DNA from: DATEDA01 sp963820965
GTDB taxonomy: Bacteria; Pseudomonadota; Gammaproteobacteria; Burkholderiales; SG8-39
NCBI GenBank assembly: GCA_963820965.1
Contig: CAWGCC010000027.1
Coordinates: 1-64,000 of the forward strand
Direction: 5' to 3'
Length of the DNA: 64,000 nt
The notes beneath the pieces were generated by a model that was not told the origin of the DNA, did no database searches, and was given only the letters and a program-made list of their open reading frames with translations. Shown here in pieces: positions 36,320 to 45,330 of the stretch. Each line of letters opens with the position of its first letter. Within the stretch, counting starts at the first letter, position 1. The translations under genes and the position numbers were made by a program.

Positions 36320-37414
36320 ATGGCCGAGGTCATCCTCACCGGCGTCAACAAGTGGTACGACGCGCACGTCCACGCCGTCAAGGACGTCAACCTGCACGCC
36401 CGGGACAAGGAGTTCATGGTCTTCGTCGGCCCGTCGGGCTGCGGCAAGACCACGACGCTGCGGATGATCGCCGGGCTGGAGGAGATCAGCTCCGGCGAGA
36501 TCCGGATCGGCGATCGGGTGGTGAACGACCTGCCGCCGATGGACCGCGACATCGCGATGGTGTTCCAGAACTACGCGCTGTACCCGCACAAGTCGGTGTA
36601 CGCCAACATGGCGTTCGGGCTGCAGATGCGGAAGTTCCCGAAGGAAGAGATCGAGAAGCGCGTGCAGGCGGCGGCCGAGATCCTCGGCATCCAGCCGCTG
36701 CTCGCGCGCAAGCCGCGCCAGCTCTCCGGCGGGCAGCGCCAGCGGGTGGCGCTCGGGCGCGCGATCGTCCGCCACCCGCAGCTTTTCCTGTTCGACGAGC
36801 CGCTGTCGAACCTCGACGCGAAGCTGCGGGTGCAGATGCGCGTGGAGCTGAAGCGCCTGCACGAGCGGCTCGAGACCACGGCGATCTACGTGACCCACGA
36901 CCAGGTGGAGGCGATGACCCTCGGCGATCGCGTCGTCGTGATGAAGGACGGCGTCGTGCAGCAGGTGGGCGAGCCGATGGAGCTGTACAACCGGCCCGCC
37001 AACAAGTTCGTGGCCGGGTTCATCGGTTCCCCGGCGATGAACTTCGCCGAGGTCACGGTCGCGGAGTCCGGCGGCGCGCTGTGGGCGGAGGCGGCCGGCA
37101 TCCGGGTCAGGGTTCCGCCGGCGAGCATCGAGGGCCTGCGTCCGCACACCGGCAAGCGCGCCACGCTCGGCGTGCGCCCGGAGGCCCTGCGGATCGCGAA
37201 CGGGTCGGATCCCGTCGAGTACATCTTCGACGCGACGGTCGACGTCGTCGAGCCGCTCGGTTCGGAGATCCTGCTGAACCTCACCGCCGGCGCGAATGCG
37301 CTCGTGGCGCGCGTGGATCCCGCCGTGAGCGTGAAGATGCACGACCGCATACGCCTCGCGTTCGACCCGGCGAAGATGCACTTCTTCGATCAATCGACCG
37401 AAGCGGCGATCTAG
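36320..37414 (+). CDS. ABC transporter ATP-binding protein (UgpC/MsmK-like)
   Basis: 364 residues: Walker A GPSGCGKTTTLRMIAGL, Q-loop, signature LSGGQRQRVALGRAIV, Walker B LFLFDEPLSNLDAKLR and H-loop VTHDQVEAMTLGDRV, then the C-terminal TOBE domain of carbohydrate importers (GSPAMNFAEV; LGVRPEALRI). It can drive the two permeases upstream. Two bases separate it from the permease stop, three from the dehydrogenase start. Confidence 0.94.
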   Translation: MAEVILTGVNKWYDAHVHAVKDVNLHARDKEFMVFVGPSGCGKTTTLRMIAGLEEISSGEIRIGDRVVNDLPPMDRDIAMVFQNYALYPHKSVYANMAFGLQMRKFPKEEIEKRVQAAAEILGIQPLLARKPRQLSGGQRQRVALGRAIVRHPQLFLFDEPLSNLDAKLRVQMRVELKRLHERLETTAIYVTHDQVEAMTLGDRVVVMKDGVVQQVGEPMELYNRPANKFVAGFIGSPAMNFAEVTVAESGGALWAEAAGIRVRVPPASIEGLRPHTGKRATLGVRPEALRIANGSDPVEYIFDATVDVVEPLGSEILLNLTAGANALVARVDPAVSVKMHDRIRLAFDPAKMHFFDQSTEAAI

Positions 37415-37417
37415 CAC

Positions 37418-38458
37418 ATGGCCGCGCGCTTCCGCGTCGGGCTCGTGCCTGACCTGCTCGACGCCGCGGGCAAACCGACGTTCGGTGCCGAGGCCCTCGC
37501 GGTCCTCGACGATGCGCCGGAGATCGAGCGCGTGTGGCTGCCGGAACGGCACAGCGAGATCCCGCCCGCGCTCGCGCTCGAGTACGACGCGCTCTATCTC
37601 ACTCAGGCGCGAGTGACCCGCGCGTCGGTGGCGCGGGCGGCCGAAGGCCGGTTGAAAGTGATCGCGCGGCACGGCGTCGGGTACGACTCGGTCGACGTCG
37701 CCGCGATGACCGAGGCCGGCGTGATTGTCACGAACACGCCGTTCGCGATCCGCCGGCCGGTGGCGACGATCGCGATGACCTTCATCCTCGCGCTCGCAGG
37801 ACAGCTCTTCACCAAGGATCGGCTGACGCGCAGCGGCCGCTGGCACGAGCGCACGAGCTACATGGGCACGGGCCTCACCGGCCGCAAGCTCGGCATCGTC
37901 GGCGGGGGCGGAATCGGGAAGGAGCTCATCCCGCTCGCTCGCGCGTTCGACCTCGTCGTCTCAGTCGCCGATCCGCACGTCCCGGCGGCCGACATCGAGA
38001 AGCTGGGGGCGACGCTCGCGCCGCTCGACGCGCTCATGGCCGAAAGCGACTTCGTCGTGATTGCCTGCCTGCTGAACGACGACACGCGCGCGCTGATCAA
38101 CGCCGAGCGCCTCGCTCTAATGAAGCCGAGCGCCTATCTGATCAACGTGGCGCGCGGCCCGATCGTGCACGAACCTGCGCTGATCGAGGCGCTGCGCTCG
38201 CGGCGCATCGCCGGCGCGGCGCTCGACGTGTTTACGAACGAGCCGGTCGAGAACGACAACCCGCTGCTCACGATGGACAACGTGATCGTCACCCCGCACG
38301 CTTTGTGCTGGACGGACGAGTGCTTCGGGAACATCGCGCGCGAAGGGTTCTCCGGGCTCGTCTCGCTTGCCCGCGGAGCGGTGCCGCCGAACGTCGTCAA
38401 CCGCGAGGTGCTCGCACATCCGCGCGTGCGGGCTTGGGTGCGCAGCGCCGCGTCTTAG
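37418..38458 (+). CDS. D-2-hydroxyacid dehydrogenase (NAD-dependent)
   Basis: 346 residues of the phosphoglycerate dehydrogenase/hydroxyacid dehydrogenase family. Cofactor motif GIVGGGGIGKELIPLA; catalytic Arg in LINVARGPIVHE, Glu in DVFTNEPVEND and His in VIVTPHALCWTDE. It has no ACT domain, so it is shorter than biosynthetic SerA of some species. Its place directly after the importer ATPase suggests oxidation or reduction of a hydroxyacid derived from the imported compound. Confidence 0.88.
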   Translation: MAARFRVGLVPDLLDAAGKPTFGAEALAVLDDAPEIERVWLPERHSEIPPALALEYDALYLTQARVTRASVARAAEGRLKVIARHGVGYDSVDVAAMTEAGVIVTNTPFAIRRPVATIAMTFILALAGQLFTKDRLTRSGRWHERTSYMGTGLTGRKLGIVGGGGIGKELIPLARAFDLVVSVADPHVPAADIEKLGATLAPLDALMAESDFVVIACLLNDDTRALINAERLALMKPSAYLINVARGPIVHEPALIEALRSRRIAGAALDVFTNEPVENDNPLLTMDNVIVTPHALCWTDECFGNIAREGFSGLVSLARGAVPPNVVNREVLAHPRVRAWVRSAAS

Positions 38459-38523
38459 TGCCAGCGGAGTCGGCGCCGAGACGCTCACCCCGGCGCCGGG
38501 CCTTGCTCCCTGGACCGGGGCGA

Positions 38524-39573
38524 TCAGGCTCCCGGCACGGGGGCGAGCGAGATCGGCGACCTGAGCTCGGCGAACCGCAGACCGAGCCGGAGCAGTTCGT
38601 CCCAGGGATTTCCCTTCGCAAGACCCTTGATCGTGCGGTCGATCGCGGCGGCGTGGGCGAGCGCCGCTCCGAGCGTCTCGCGCGCCATCCGGCGCGCCGC
38701 CGCGCCGACGAATCGCTGGCGCGCATCGCCCCAGACACGGGCCTCGCGAAAGACGTCGGCGCTGTTGCGGCCCGCCGCGAGCCCCGCCTGCACCCGCGCG
38801 ACCGCGCGCACGTCCTCCGCCATCACCCACAGCACGCGCGGCGGCGCCTCGCCCTCGCCGGCGAGGCCGTCCAGCACGCGCGCGAGGCGCGCCGTGTCGC
38901 CGGCTAGCATCGCCTCCGACAGTTGCGAGACCTCGAACCGCGCGACGTCCATCACCGCGTCGCGAACCTGCTCGAACGAGAGCTCGCCGGCCGGATAGAG
39001 CAGCCCGAGCTTCTGGATCTCCTGGTGCGCGGCGAGGAGATTGCCCTCCACGCAATCGGCGATGAACGCGAGCGCGGCCTCGGCGGCGCGCTGATTCTGG
39101 CGCGCGAGGCGCGCGCCGACCCACAGCGGCAGCGTCTTCCGGTCGACCGGGAACACGTTGACCACGACCCCGGCCGCGGCGAGGGCGCCGAACCACGCGG
39201 CGTTCTGCCCGGCGCGGTCGAGCCGCGGGAGCGTCACGAGTGTGAGGGTGTCCTCCGGCAGCCGCGCACAGTACGCCCCGATGGCCGCCGCACCGTCGGT
39301 GCCCGGCTTGCCCGACGGCACCCGGAGCTCGATGATCCTGCGGCTCGCGAAGAGGGAGAGCGAGGCGGCACTTGACGCGAGCCGGCCCCAGTCGTAGCCG
39401 CGCTCGACGAGGTGGACGTCGCGTTCCGCGTACCCGTCGGCGCGGGCTTTCGCGCGGATCGCGTCCGCCGCCTCCAGCGCGAGGAGCGGCTCGTCGCCGT
39501 GGACGGCGTAGAGGGCCGCGAGGCCGCGGGCAAGATGCGCGTCGAGCTGGTCGGCGCGGAGCTGCAACGCCAC
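38524..39573 (-). CDS. holA: DNA polymerase III delta subunit
   Basis: 349-residue clamp-loader subunit. N-terminal AAA-like domain (LAALYAVHGDEPLLALEAAD, a degenerate P-loop as usual for delta), FASRRIIELRVPSGKPG, then EGNLLAAHQEIQKLGLLYP and a C-terminal helical collar. Start GTG 39573, one base after the lptE stop. Order leuS-lptE-holA is standard in Betaproteobacteria. Confidence 0.93.
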   Translation of the reverse strand: MALQLRADQLDAHLARGLAALYAVHGDEPLLALEAADAIRAKARADGYAERDVHLVERGYDWGRLASSAASLSLFASRRIIELRVPSGKPGTDGAAAIGAYCARLPEDTLTLVTLPRLDRAGQNAAWFGALAAAGVVVNVFPVDRKTLPLWVGARLARQNQRAAEAALAFIADCVEGNLLAAHQEIQKLGLLYPAGELSFEQVRDAVMDVARFEVSQLSEAMLAGDTARLARVLDGLAGEGEAPPRVLWVMAEDVRAVARVQAGLAAGRNSADVFREARVWGDARQRFVGAAARRMARETLGAALAHAAAIDRTIKGLAKGNPWDELLRLGLRFAELRSPISLAPVPGA

Positions 39574-39574
39574 G

Positions 39575-40066
39575 CTACTCGTCTTCGGCGGGGGGTTTCG
39601 CCCGCGCGAGCCGGCGGACGATCTGCTGGACCATGTCGGAGCGCATCTCGCCGTAGAGCTGCGCCTCCTCGGTCTCCTTGGCGAGGACCTGGTCGTTGAA
39701 GGTGATGTCGCGCGTGAGCACCACCGACGTCGGCGGGACGAAATCCAGGCCCTTCGGGCTCGACACGCGATAGACCACCCGGTAGCGGAGCTGGAACTCT
39801 CGCACGCGGCCTTGCGTGTTCAGCGAGAGGATCACCTTCTCCTGCTGTTCGGTGAGAACCGTCAGCACCGCGTCGGCCTCGGCCGCCGTCGGGACGACCT
39901 TGATCCGCTCGCTCGCGGCTACGATGTTGCGCTGGAGCTCGATGCCGAGCGGCGTGATCTGCGGCACGCTGATCGTCTCGAACGGGAAGTCCTGCTGGCC
40001 GCGGAGCTTGAAGCCGCAGGCCGCGAGCAAGCCGGTTAGAAGCACGACGGCGAGCAGACGGTTCAT
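39575..40066 (-). CDS. lptE: LPS-assembly lipoprotein LptE
   Basis: 163 residues; outer-membrane lipoprotein that plugs LptD. Signal and lipobox LLTGLLAACGFKLRGQ, followed by the conserved PFETISVPQITPLGIELQRN and a basic C-terminal helix. ATG 40066 is chosen over 40081 because AGGAGG stands six bases before it. Nineteen bases after leuS. Confidence 0.93.
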   Translation of the reverse strand: MNRLLAVVLLTGLLAACGFKLRGQQDFPFETISVPQITPLGIELQRNIVAASERIKVVPTAAEADAVLTVLTEQQEKVILSLNTQGRVREFQLRYRVVYRVSSPKGLDFVPPTSVVLTRDITFNDQVLAKETEEAQLYGEMRSDMVQQIVRRLARAKPPAEDE

Positions 40067-40085
40067 GACGCCTCCTTCCACCCGC

Positions 40086-42731
40086 CTAGACCACGACGTT
40101 CACCAACCTCCCCGGCACCACCACCACCTTTTTCGGCGGCTGGCCGTTCGTGTGCCGGCGCACGGCGTCGTTTTCAAGGGCGAGTCGCTCGAGTGCGGCG
40201 CGGTCGGCGGACTTCGGCGCCCGCATGTGGCCGCGGAGCTTCCCGTTCACCTGCAGGACGAGCTCGATCTCGTCGGTCTCGAGCGCGGACTCGTCTACCT
40301 CGGGCCAGCTCGCCCCGAGAGGGTCGCCCTTGAAACCGAGCTCCTTCCACAGCGCATGCGCGATGTGCGGTGTGATCGGCGACATGACGCGAAGCAACAC
40401 CGAGAGGCCCTCGTGCAGCACTTGCGCGTAGCCTTCGCGCTTCGCGGCCTCCGTGTCGCGCGAAAGCTCCGACACGGCATTGTAGATCTTCATCGCCGCC
40501 GAGGCGACGGTGTTGAACTGCATGCGCTGCATGTCGTAGGTCGCCTGCTTGAGGCTGAGATGGACCTCGCGCCGCGCCGCCGCGAGCTCCGGCGCGCTGC
40601 GGGCCCAGTCGGTGCCGTAGCGATACCCCGAGTACGCGCCGTCGCGCCTTGCCGATTCGGCGCCGACGAGCGGCGCGAGATCGTGGGCGAAGCTCCATAC
40701 CCGCCGCAGGAACCGGAACGAGCCTTCGACCCCCGCGTCCGACCATTCGAGCGTCTGCTCGGGGGGGCTGGTGAAGACGATGAAGAAGCGCGCCGTGTCG
40801 GCGCCGTAGCGGTCGATGAGCTCCTGCGGGTCGACGCCGTTCCGGCTCGACTTCGACATGGTCGAGATGCCGGCGTACTCCACCGGCTCGCCGTCGGCCT
40901 TCGCGCGCGCACCGGTGACGCGTCCCGCATCGTCGTGGATGATATCGAGCTCCTCCGGCGCGAAGAACGTCCGCTTGCCCTTGCCATCGATCCGGAGGAA
41001 GACGTGGTTCAGCACCATGCCCTGGGTGAGGAGGTTCGAGAACGGCTCGTCGAACTTCACGAGCCCCAGGTCGCGCATCACCTTCGACCAGAACCGGGCG
41101 TAGAGCAGGTGCAGGATCGCATGCTCGATCCCGCCGATGTACTGGTCGACCGGGAGCCAGTAGTTCACGCGCTCGTCGACCATCGCGTTCCCGGCGTCCG
41201 GGCAGGCGAAGCGCGAGAAGTACCAGGCCGAGTCGACGAAGGTGTCCATCGTGTCGGTCTCGCGCCGCGCGCTCCGCCCGCACTTCGGGCACTTGCAGTC
41301 GACGAATGCAGGCGTCTTCGCGAGCGGGTTGCCGGTGCCATCGGGCACGAGATGCTCCGGCAACGTCACCGGCAGCTCGGCGTCCGGCACCGGAACGTCG
41401 CCGCAGTGCGCGCAGTGGATGATCGGCACCGGCGTGCCCCAATAGCGCTGGCGCGAGATGCCCCAGTCGCGCAGCCGCCACTGCACCTGCTTGCCGCCAA
41501 GACCCTTCGCGGCGAGGTCGGCGGCGATGGCATCCACCGCCTCCCGGTAGCCGAGGCCATCGTACTTCCCCGAGCTCACGAGCTTGCCGTAGTCGGCATA
41601 CCACGGCTGCCAGGCGTCGGTCGAATACGGCTTGCCCTCGACGTCGATCACCTGCTTGATCGGCAGGCCATACTTCTTCGCGAACGCGAAATCACGCTCG
41701 TCATGGGCGGGAACGCCCATCACCGCGCCTTCCCCGTAGCCCATCAGGACATAGTTGCCGACCCACACCTCGATCTGTTCGCCGGTCAGCGGATGCGTGA
41801 CGAAGAGGCCGGTCGGCAAGCCCTCCTTCTCGATGGTCGCCAGGTCGGCTTCCATCACGCTGCCGCGCTTGCACGCATCGACGAACGCGGCGATCTTCGG
41901 ATCGCGCTTCGCCGCGTGCGCGGCGAGCGGATGCTCGGCGGCCACCGCGCAGAAGGTCACGCCCATGATCGTGTCGGCGCGCGTCGTGAAGACGCGCATC
42001 AGCTTCCGCTCGCCGTCGAGTGCGTACGGAAAACCGAAGTTGACTCCTTCGCTGCGTCCGATCCAGTTCGCCTGCATCAGCTTGACGCGCTCGGGCCAGC
42101 CGGGAAGCTTGTCGAGGTCGGCTAGCAGCTCCTCCGCGTAATGCGTGATGCGGAGGTAATACATCGGGATCTCACGCTTCTCCACCACCGCGCCGGTGCG
42201 CCAGCCGCGACCGTCGATGACCTGCTCGTTCGCGAGCACCGTCTGGTCGACCGGGTCCCAGTTGACGACGCCGGTGTGCTTGTAGGCGATACCCTTCTCG
42301 AGCATGCGCAGGAACAGCCACTGGTTCCAGCGGTAGTAGTCCGGCTTGCAGGTGGCGAGCTCGCGTTCCCAGTCGATGGCGAAGCCGAGCGACTGGAGCT
42401 GCTGCTTCATGTACGCGATGTTCTCGTAGGTCCACTGCGCCGGCGGCACGGCGTTCGCCATCGCCGCGTTCTCGGCGGGGAGTCCGAACGCGTCCCAGCC
42501 CATCGGCTGCAGGACGTTGTAGCCGCGCATCCGGTAGTAGCGCGTGAGCACATCGCCGATCGTGTAGTTGCGGACGTGCCCCATGTGCAGCTTTCCGGAC
42601 GGGTAGGGAAACATCGACAGGCAGTAGTACTTCGGCTGGCCCGGCTCCTCCACGGCGCGGAACGCGCGCGTAGCCGCCCAGTGCGCCTGCGCCTCGCGCT
42701 CCACCTTCGCCGGGTCGTAGTGCTGCTCCAT
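40086..42731 (-). CDS. leuS: Leucyl-tRNA synthetase
   Basis: 881-residue class I synthetase. HIGH motif as HMGHVRNYTIGD, KMSKS motif as MSKSSRNGVDP, zinc-finger-like CAHCGD and CKCPKCG, editing CP1 domain with FTTRADTIMGVTF and GVPAHDERDF. Start ATG 42731 (MEQHYDPAKVEREAQAHW). Upstream in-frame starts as far as 43292 give no conserved sequence. A consensus TATAAT lies 31 bases upstream. Confidence 0.97.
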   Translation of the reverse strand: MEQHYDPAKVEREAQAHWAATRAFRAVEEPGQPKYYCLSMFPYPSGKLHMGHVRNYTIGDVLTRYYRMRGYNVLQPMGWDAFGLPAENAAMANAVPPAQWTYENIAYMKQQLQSLGFAIDWERELATCKPDYYRWNQWLFLRMLEKGIAYKHTGVVNWDPVDQTVLANEQVIDGRGWRTGAVVEKREIPMYYLRITHYAEELLADLDKLPGWPERVKLMQANWIGRSEGVNFGFPYALDGERKLMRVFTTRADTIMGVTFCAVAAEHPLAAHAAKRDPKIAAFVDACKRGSVMEADLATIEKEGLPTGLFVTHPLTGEQIEVWVGNYVLMGYGEGAVMGVPAHDERDFAFAKKYGLPIKQVIDVEGKPYSTDAWQPWYADYGKLVSSGKYDGLGYREAVDAIAADLAAKGLGGKQVQWRLRDWGISRQRYWGTPVPIIHCAHCGDVPVPDAELPVTLPEHLVPDGTGNPLAKTPAFVDCKCPKCGRSARRETDTMDTFVDSAWYFSRFACPDAGNAMVDERVNYWLPVDQYIGGIEHAILHLLYARFWSKVMRDLGLVKFDEPFSNLLTQGMVLNHVFLRIDGKGKRTFFAPEELDIIHDDAGRVTGARAKADGEPVEYAGISTMSKSSRNGVDPQELIDRYGADTARFFIVFTSPPEQTLEWSDAGVEGSFRFLRRVWSFAHDLAPLVGAESARRDGAYSGYRYGTDWARSAPELAAARREVHLSLKQATYDMQRMQFNTVASAAMKIYNAVSELSRDTEAAKREGYAQVLHEGLSVLLRVMSPITPHIAHALWKELGFKGDPLGASWPEVDESALETDEIELVLQVNGKLRGHMRAPKSADRAALERLALENDAVRRHTNGQPPKKVVVVPGRLVNVVV

Positions 42732-42761
42732 CGACTGTAGGGCCCTGTACAAAAGGGGAAA

Positions 42762-42767
42762 ATTATA
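42762..42767 (-). promoter_or_regulatory. -10 box of the leuS-lptE-holA operon
   Basis: Perfect TATAAT on the minus strand, 31 bases before the leuS ATG. No good -35 at 16-18 bases. It faces a second -10 box for uvrD about 216 bases away on the other strand. Confidence 0.55.
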
Positions 42768-42982
42768 CCTGCGCAATACCGCCGCCCGGCGCACATCCGC
42801 ACGCGACGCATCCGTACTCGATGCTCGAACCGGCGGGAAGGAAGACGTCGTGCTCGCCACCGGCGAATCATCGCGGGCCGCGGCCGAGGCGCTCGCCGGC
42901 TCGCTTTCCCGGAAGTGCGGCGTTTCCGCGCTTCGCCCAACGCAGCCGGGCTCGACCTCCGGATCGACTGACTGCGCGCGGG

Positions 42983-42988
42983 TAGAAT
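42983..42988 (+). promoter_or_regulatory. -10 box of uvrD
   Basis: TAGAAT, 26 bases before the uvrD ATG, in the 283-base divergent region with leuS. The same TAGAAT/TAGAGT form recurs before ilvA, the lipoprotein gene and the C13 peptidase. -35 not clear. Confidence 0.45.
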
Positions 42989-43014
42989 CGCGCCTCGCTT
43001 CGACGCAGTCGCGA

Positions 43015-45210
43015 ATGCCCAGCCTCCTCGATAACCTCAACCCCGAGCAGCTCCAGGCCGTCACCCTTCCGAGCCAGCACGCGCTGATCCTCGCCGGCGC
43101 GGGATCGGGCAAGACGCGCGTCCTCACCACGCGCATCGCGTGGCTGATCCAGACCGGCACCGTGAGCCCGGCGGGCGTGCTCGCGGTGACCTTCACCAAC
43201 AAGGCGGCGAGGGAGATGCTCGCGCGCATCTCGGCGATGCTGCCGGTCTCGACGCGCGGCATGTGGATCGGCACCTTCCACGGCCTGTGCAACCGGATGC
43301 TGCGCGCGCATCATCGCGACGCCGGTCTGCCGCAGAGCTTCCAGATCCTCGACTCGCAGGACCAGCTCGCGCTGGTGAAACGCGTACTGAAGAGCTTGAA
43401 CGTCGACGAGAACCGGTTTCAGCCGCGGCAGGTGCAGTGGTTCATCAACGACCAGAAGGAGGAGGGCCTGCGGCCGAACGAGGTTGCGCCGGGTCACGAC
43501 GAATTCAGTCGCCGGGCGCGCGAGATCTACGGCGCCTACGACGAGCAGTGCCGGAAAGAGGGCGTCGCCGACTTCCCCGAGCTGCTGCTGCGCTGCTACG
43601 AGCTGCTCCAGCGGAACGAAGTGCTTCGCACCCACTACCAGGCGCGCTTCCGCCACATCCTGGTCGACGAATTTCAGGACACGAACCGGCTGCAGTACCG
43701 GTGGCTGAAGCTCCTTGCGGGGCAGGGCAGCGCGCTGTTCGCGGTCGGCGACGACGATCAGTCGATCTACCGGTTTCGCGGGGCGAACGTCGGCAACATG
43801 GCCGACTTCGAGCGCGAGTTCCGGGTGCCGAACGTGATCCGGCTCGAGCAGAACTACCGCTCCCACGGCAACATCCTGAACGCCGCCAACGCGCTGATCT
43901 CGCACAATCGGCGGCGGCTCGGCAAGAACCTGTGGACGGCGGCGGGCGAAGGCGAACCGCTGCGCCTCTACGAGGCGCAGAGCGACGGCTACGAGGCGAA
44001 CTGGATCGCCGAGGAAGTGCAGGCGCTTTCGCGCGACGGCTACGCACGGCGCGAGATCGCGGTGCTGTACCGCTCGAACGCGCAGTCGCGCGTGATCGAG
44101 CACGCGCTCTTCTCGGCGCGCATCCCGTACCGCGTCTACGGCGGCTTGCGGTTCTTCGAGCGCCAGGAGGTGAAGCACGCGCTCGCGTATCTCCGTCTCC
44201 TCGCCAGTCCCGACGACGATACGAGCTTCCTCCGCGTCGTGAACTTTCCGGCGCGCGGCATCGGCGCGCGCTCCGTCGAGGCGCTCCAGGACGCAGCGCA
44301 GGCGCGCGGCGGGAGTCTCTGGAAGGCGGCCGCGGAGCTCGGTGGCAAGCCCGGCGCGGCAGTCGGCGCGTTCGTGAGGCTCATCACGGCGCTGCGCGAG
44401 GGCACGCAGGGACTCCCGCTGCCAGAGATCGTCGAGCACGTAATCGAGGCGAGCGGCCTCGTGCCGCACTACCAGGCCGAGCGGGACGGCGCCGACCGCG
44501 TCGAGAACCTCTCCGAGCTGGTGAACGCCGCCGCGGCCTTCGGCGAGGACGAGGGCGCGGCGCAGTTCGCGGGCGACGTGTCGGGGGACGACGGCGCGGC
44601 GCCGCCCGATCCGCTCGACGCGTTCCTCGCGCACGCTGCGCTCGAGTCAGGCGAGGGGCAGGCGGCCGAAGGCGCCGACGCGGTGCAGCTCATGACAGTG
44701 CATTCCGCCAAGGGGCTCGAGTTCCACGTCGTCTTCATCAGCGGGCTCGAGGAAGGGTTGTTTCCCCACGAGCAGAGCGTCACCGAGGACGACGGCCTCG
44801 AGGAGGAGCGCCGCCTCATGTACGTCGCGCTCACGCGGGCGCGGACTCGCCTCTACCTCTCGTATGCGCAATCGCGCCTGCTGCACGGCCAGACGCGCTA
44901 CGGCCTCGCCAGCCGCTTCGTGGGAGAGCTCCCGCAAGAGGTGCTGAAATGGCTGACGGAGCAGTCGCGCCCCCGGATCGACGACAGGGCCTGGCGCGCG
45001 GAGGAGCCGCCGGCGCGGTTCAAGGCGGCGAAGTCGCGCGCCGAAGCGCTCCCGTTCCGCATCGGCCAGAGCGTGGTGCATCCCAAGTTCGGTGAAGGCA
45101 TCGTCATCGAGTACATCGGCCAGGGCCCGCAGATGCAGGTGCACATCAACTTCGGCAAGCTCGGCCTGAAGCGCCTGATGCTCGACCAGGCGCCGCTGAC
45201 CGCGGCGTGA
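43015..45210 (+). CDS. uvrD: UvrD/PcrA-type DNA helicase
   Basis: 731-residue superfamily 1A 3'-5' helicase of nucleotide-excision and mismatch repair. Motif I AGAGSGKTRVLTTRIAW, Ia FTNKAAREM, II LVDEFQDTN, III VGDDDQSIYRFRGA, IV EQNYRS, V TVHSAKGLEF, VI EEERRLMYVALTRAR. The C-terminus keeps the Tudor-like tail of UvrD/PcrA (GQSVVHPKFGEGIVIEYIG). Start ATG 43015 gives MPSLLDNLNPEQLQAVTLP, the usual beginning. Divergent from leuS. Confidence 0.95.
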   Translation: MPSLLDNLNPEQLQAVTLPSQHALILAGAGSGKTRVLTTRIAWLIQTGTVSPAGVLAVTFTNKAAREMLARISAMLPVSTRGMWIGTFHGLCNRMLRAHHRDAGLPQSFQILDSQDQLALVKRVLKSLNVDENRFQPRQVQWFINDQKEEGLRPNEVAPGHDEFSRRAREIYGAYDEQCRKEGVADFPELLLRCYELLQRNEVLRTHYQARFRHILVDEFQDTNRLQYRWLKLLAGQGSALFAVGDDDQSIYRFRGANVGNMADFEREFRVPNVIRLEQNYRSHGNILNAANALISHNRRRLGKNLWTAAGEGEPLRLYEAQSDGYEANWIAEEVQALSRDGYARREIAVLYRSNAQSRVIEHALFSARIPYRVYGGLRFFERQEVKHALAYLRLLASPDDDTSFLRVVNFPARGIGARSVEALQDAAQARGGSLWKAAAELGGKPGAAVGAFVRLITALREGTQGLPLPEIVEHVIEASGLVPHYQAERDGADRVENLSELVNAAAAFGEDEGAAQFAGDVSGDDGAAPPDPLDAFLAHAALESGEGQAAEGADAVQLMTVHSAKGLEFHVVFISGLEEGLFPHEQSVTEDDGLEEERRLMYVALTRARTRLYLSYAQSRLLHGQTRYGLASRFVGELPQEVLKWLTEQSRPRIDDRAWRAEEPPARFKAAKSRAEALPFRIGQSVVHPKFGEGIVIEYIGQGPQMQVHINFGKLGLKRLMLDQAPLTAA

Positions 45211-45234
45211 CGCCCTGAGACCCATCGCGTCCCC

Positions 45235-45263
45235 GTGACCGATCCCGCCGGGCCGCTTATACT
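45235..45263 (+). promoter_or_regulatory. Promoter of the exported methyltransferase-like gene
   Basis: GTGACC at 45235-45240 and TATACT at 45258-45263 with a 17-base spacer. The start codon is 67 bases further on. Confidence 0.5.
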
Positions 45264-45330
45264 CGCGGGCCGGGCGTCGGCGTCTGCCGCCGGCGCGGAC
45301 AGAACCCCGCATCACCCCAAGGAGACCGCA

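Noticed and set aside
35465..37414. A single fused permease-ATPase protein of 649 residues
   Set aside because: The fusion arises only because the frameshifted permease frame happens to run into the ATPase frame; the ATPase has its own ATG at 36320 and the permease motifs lie in the other frame.
42732..43292. N-terminal extension of LeuS to 43292
   Set aside because: The extension covers the TATAAT box and antisense uvrD codons; ATG 42731 gives the normal LeuS start.
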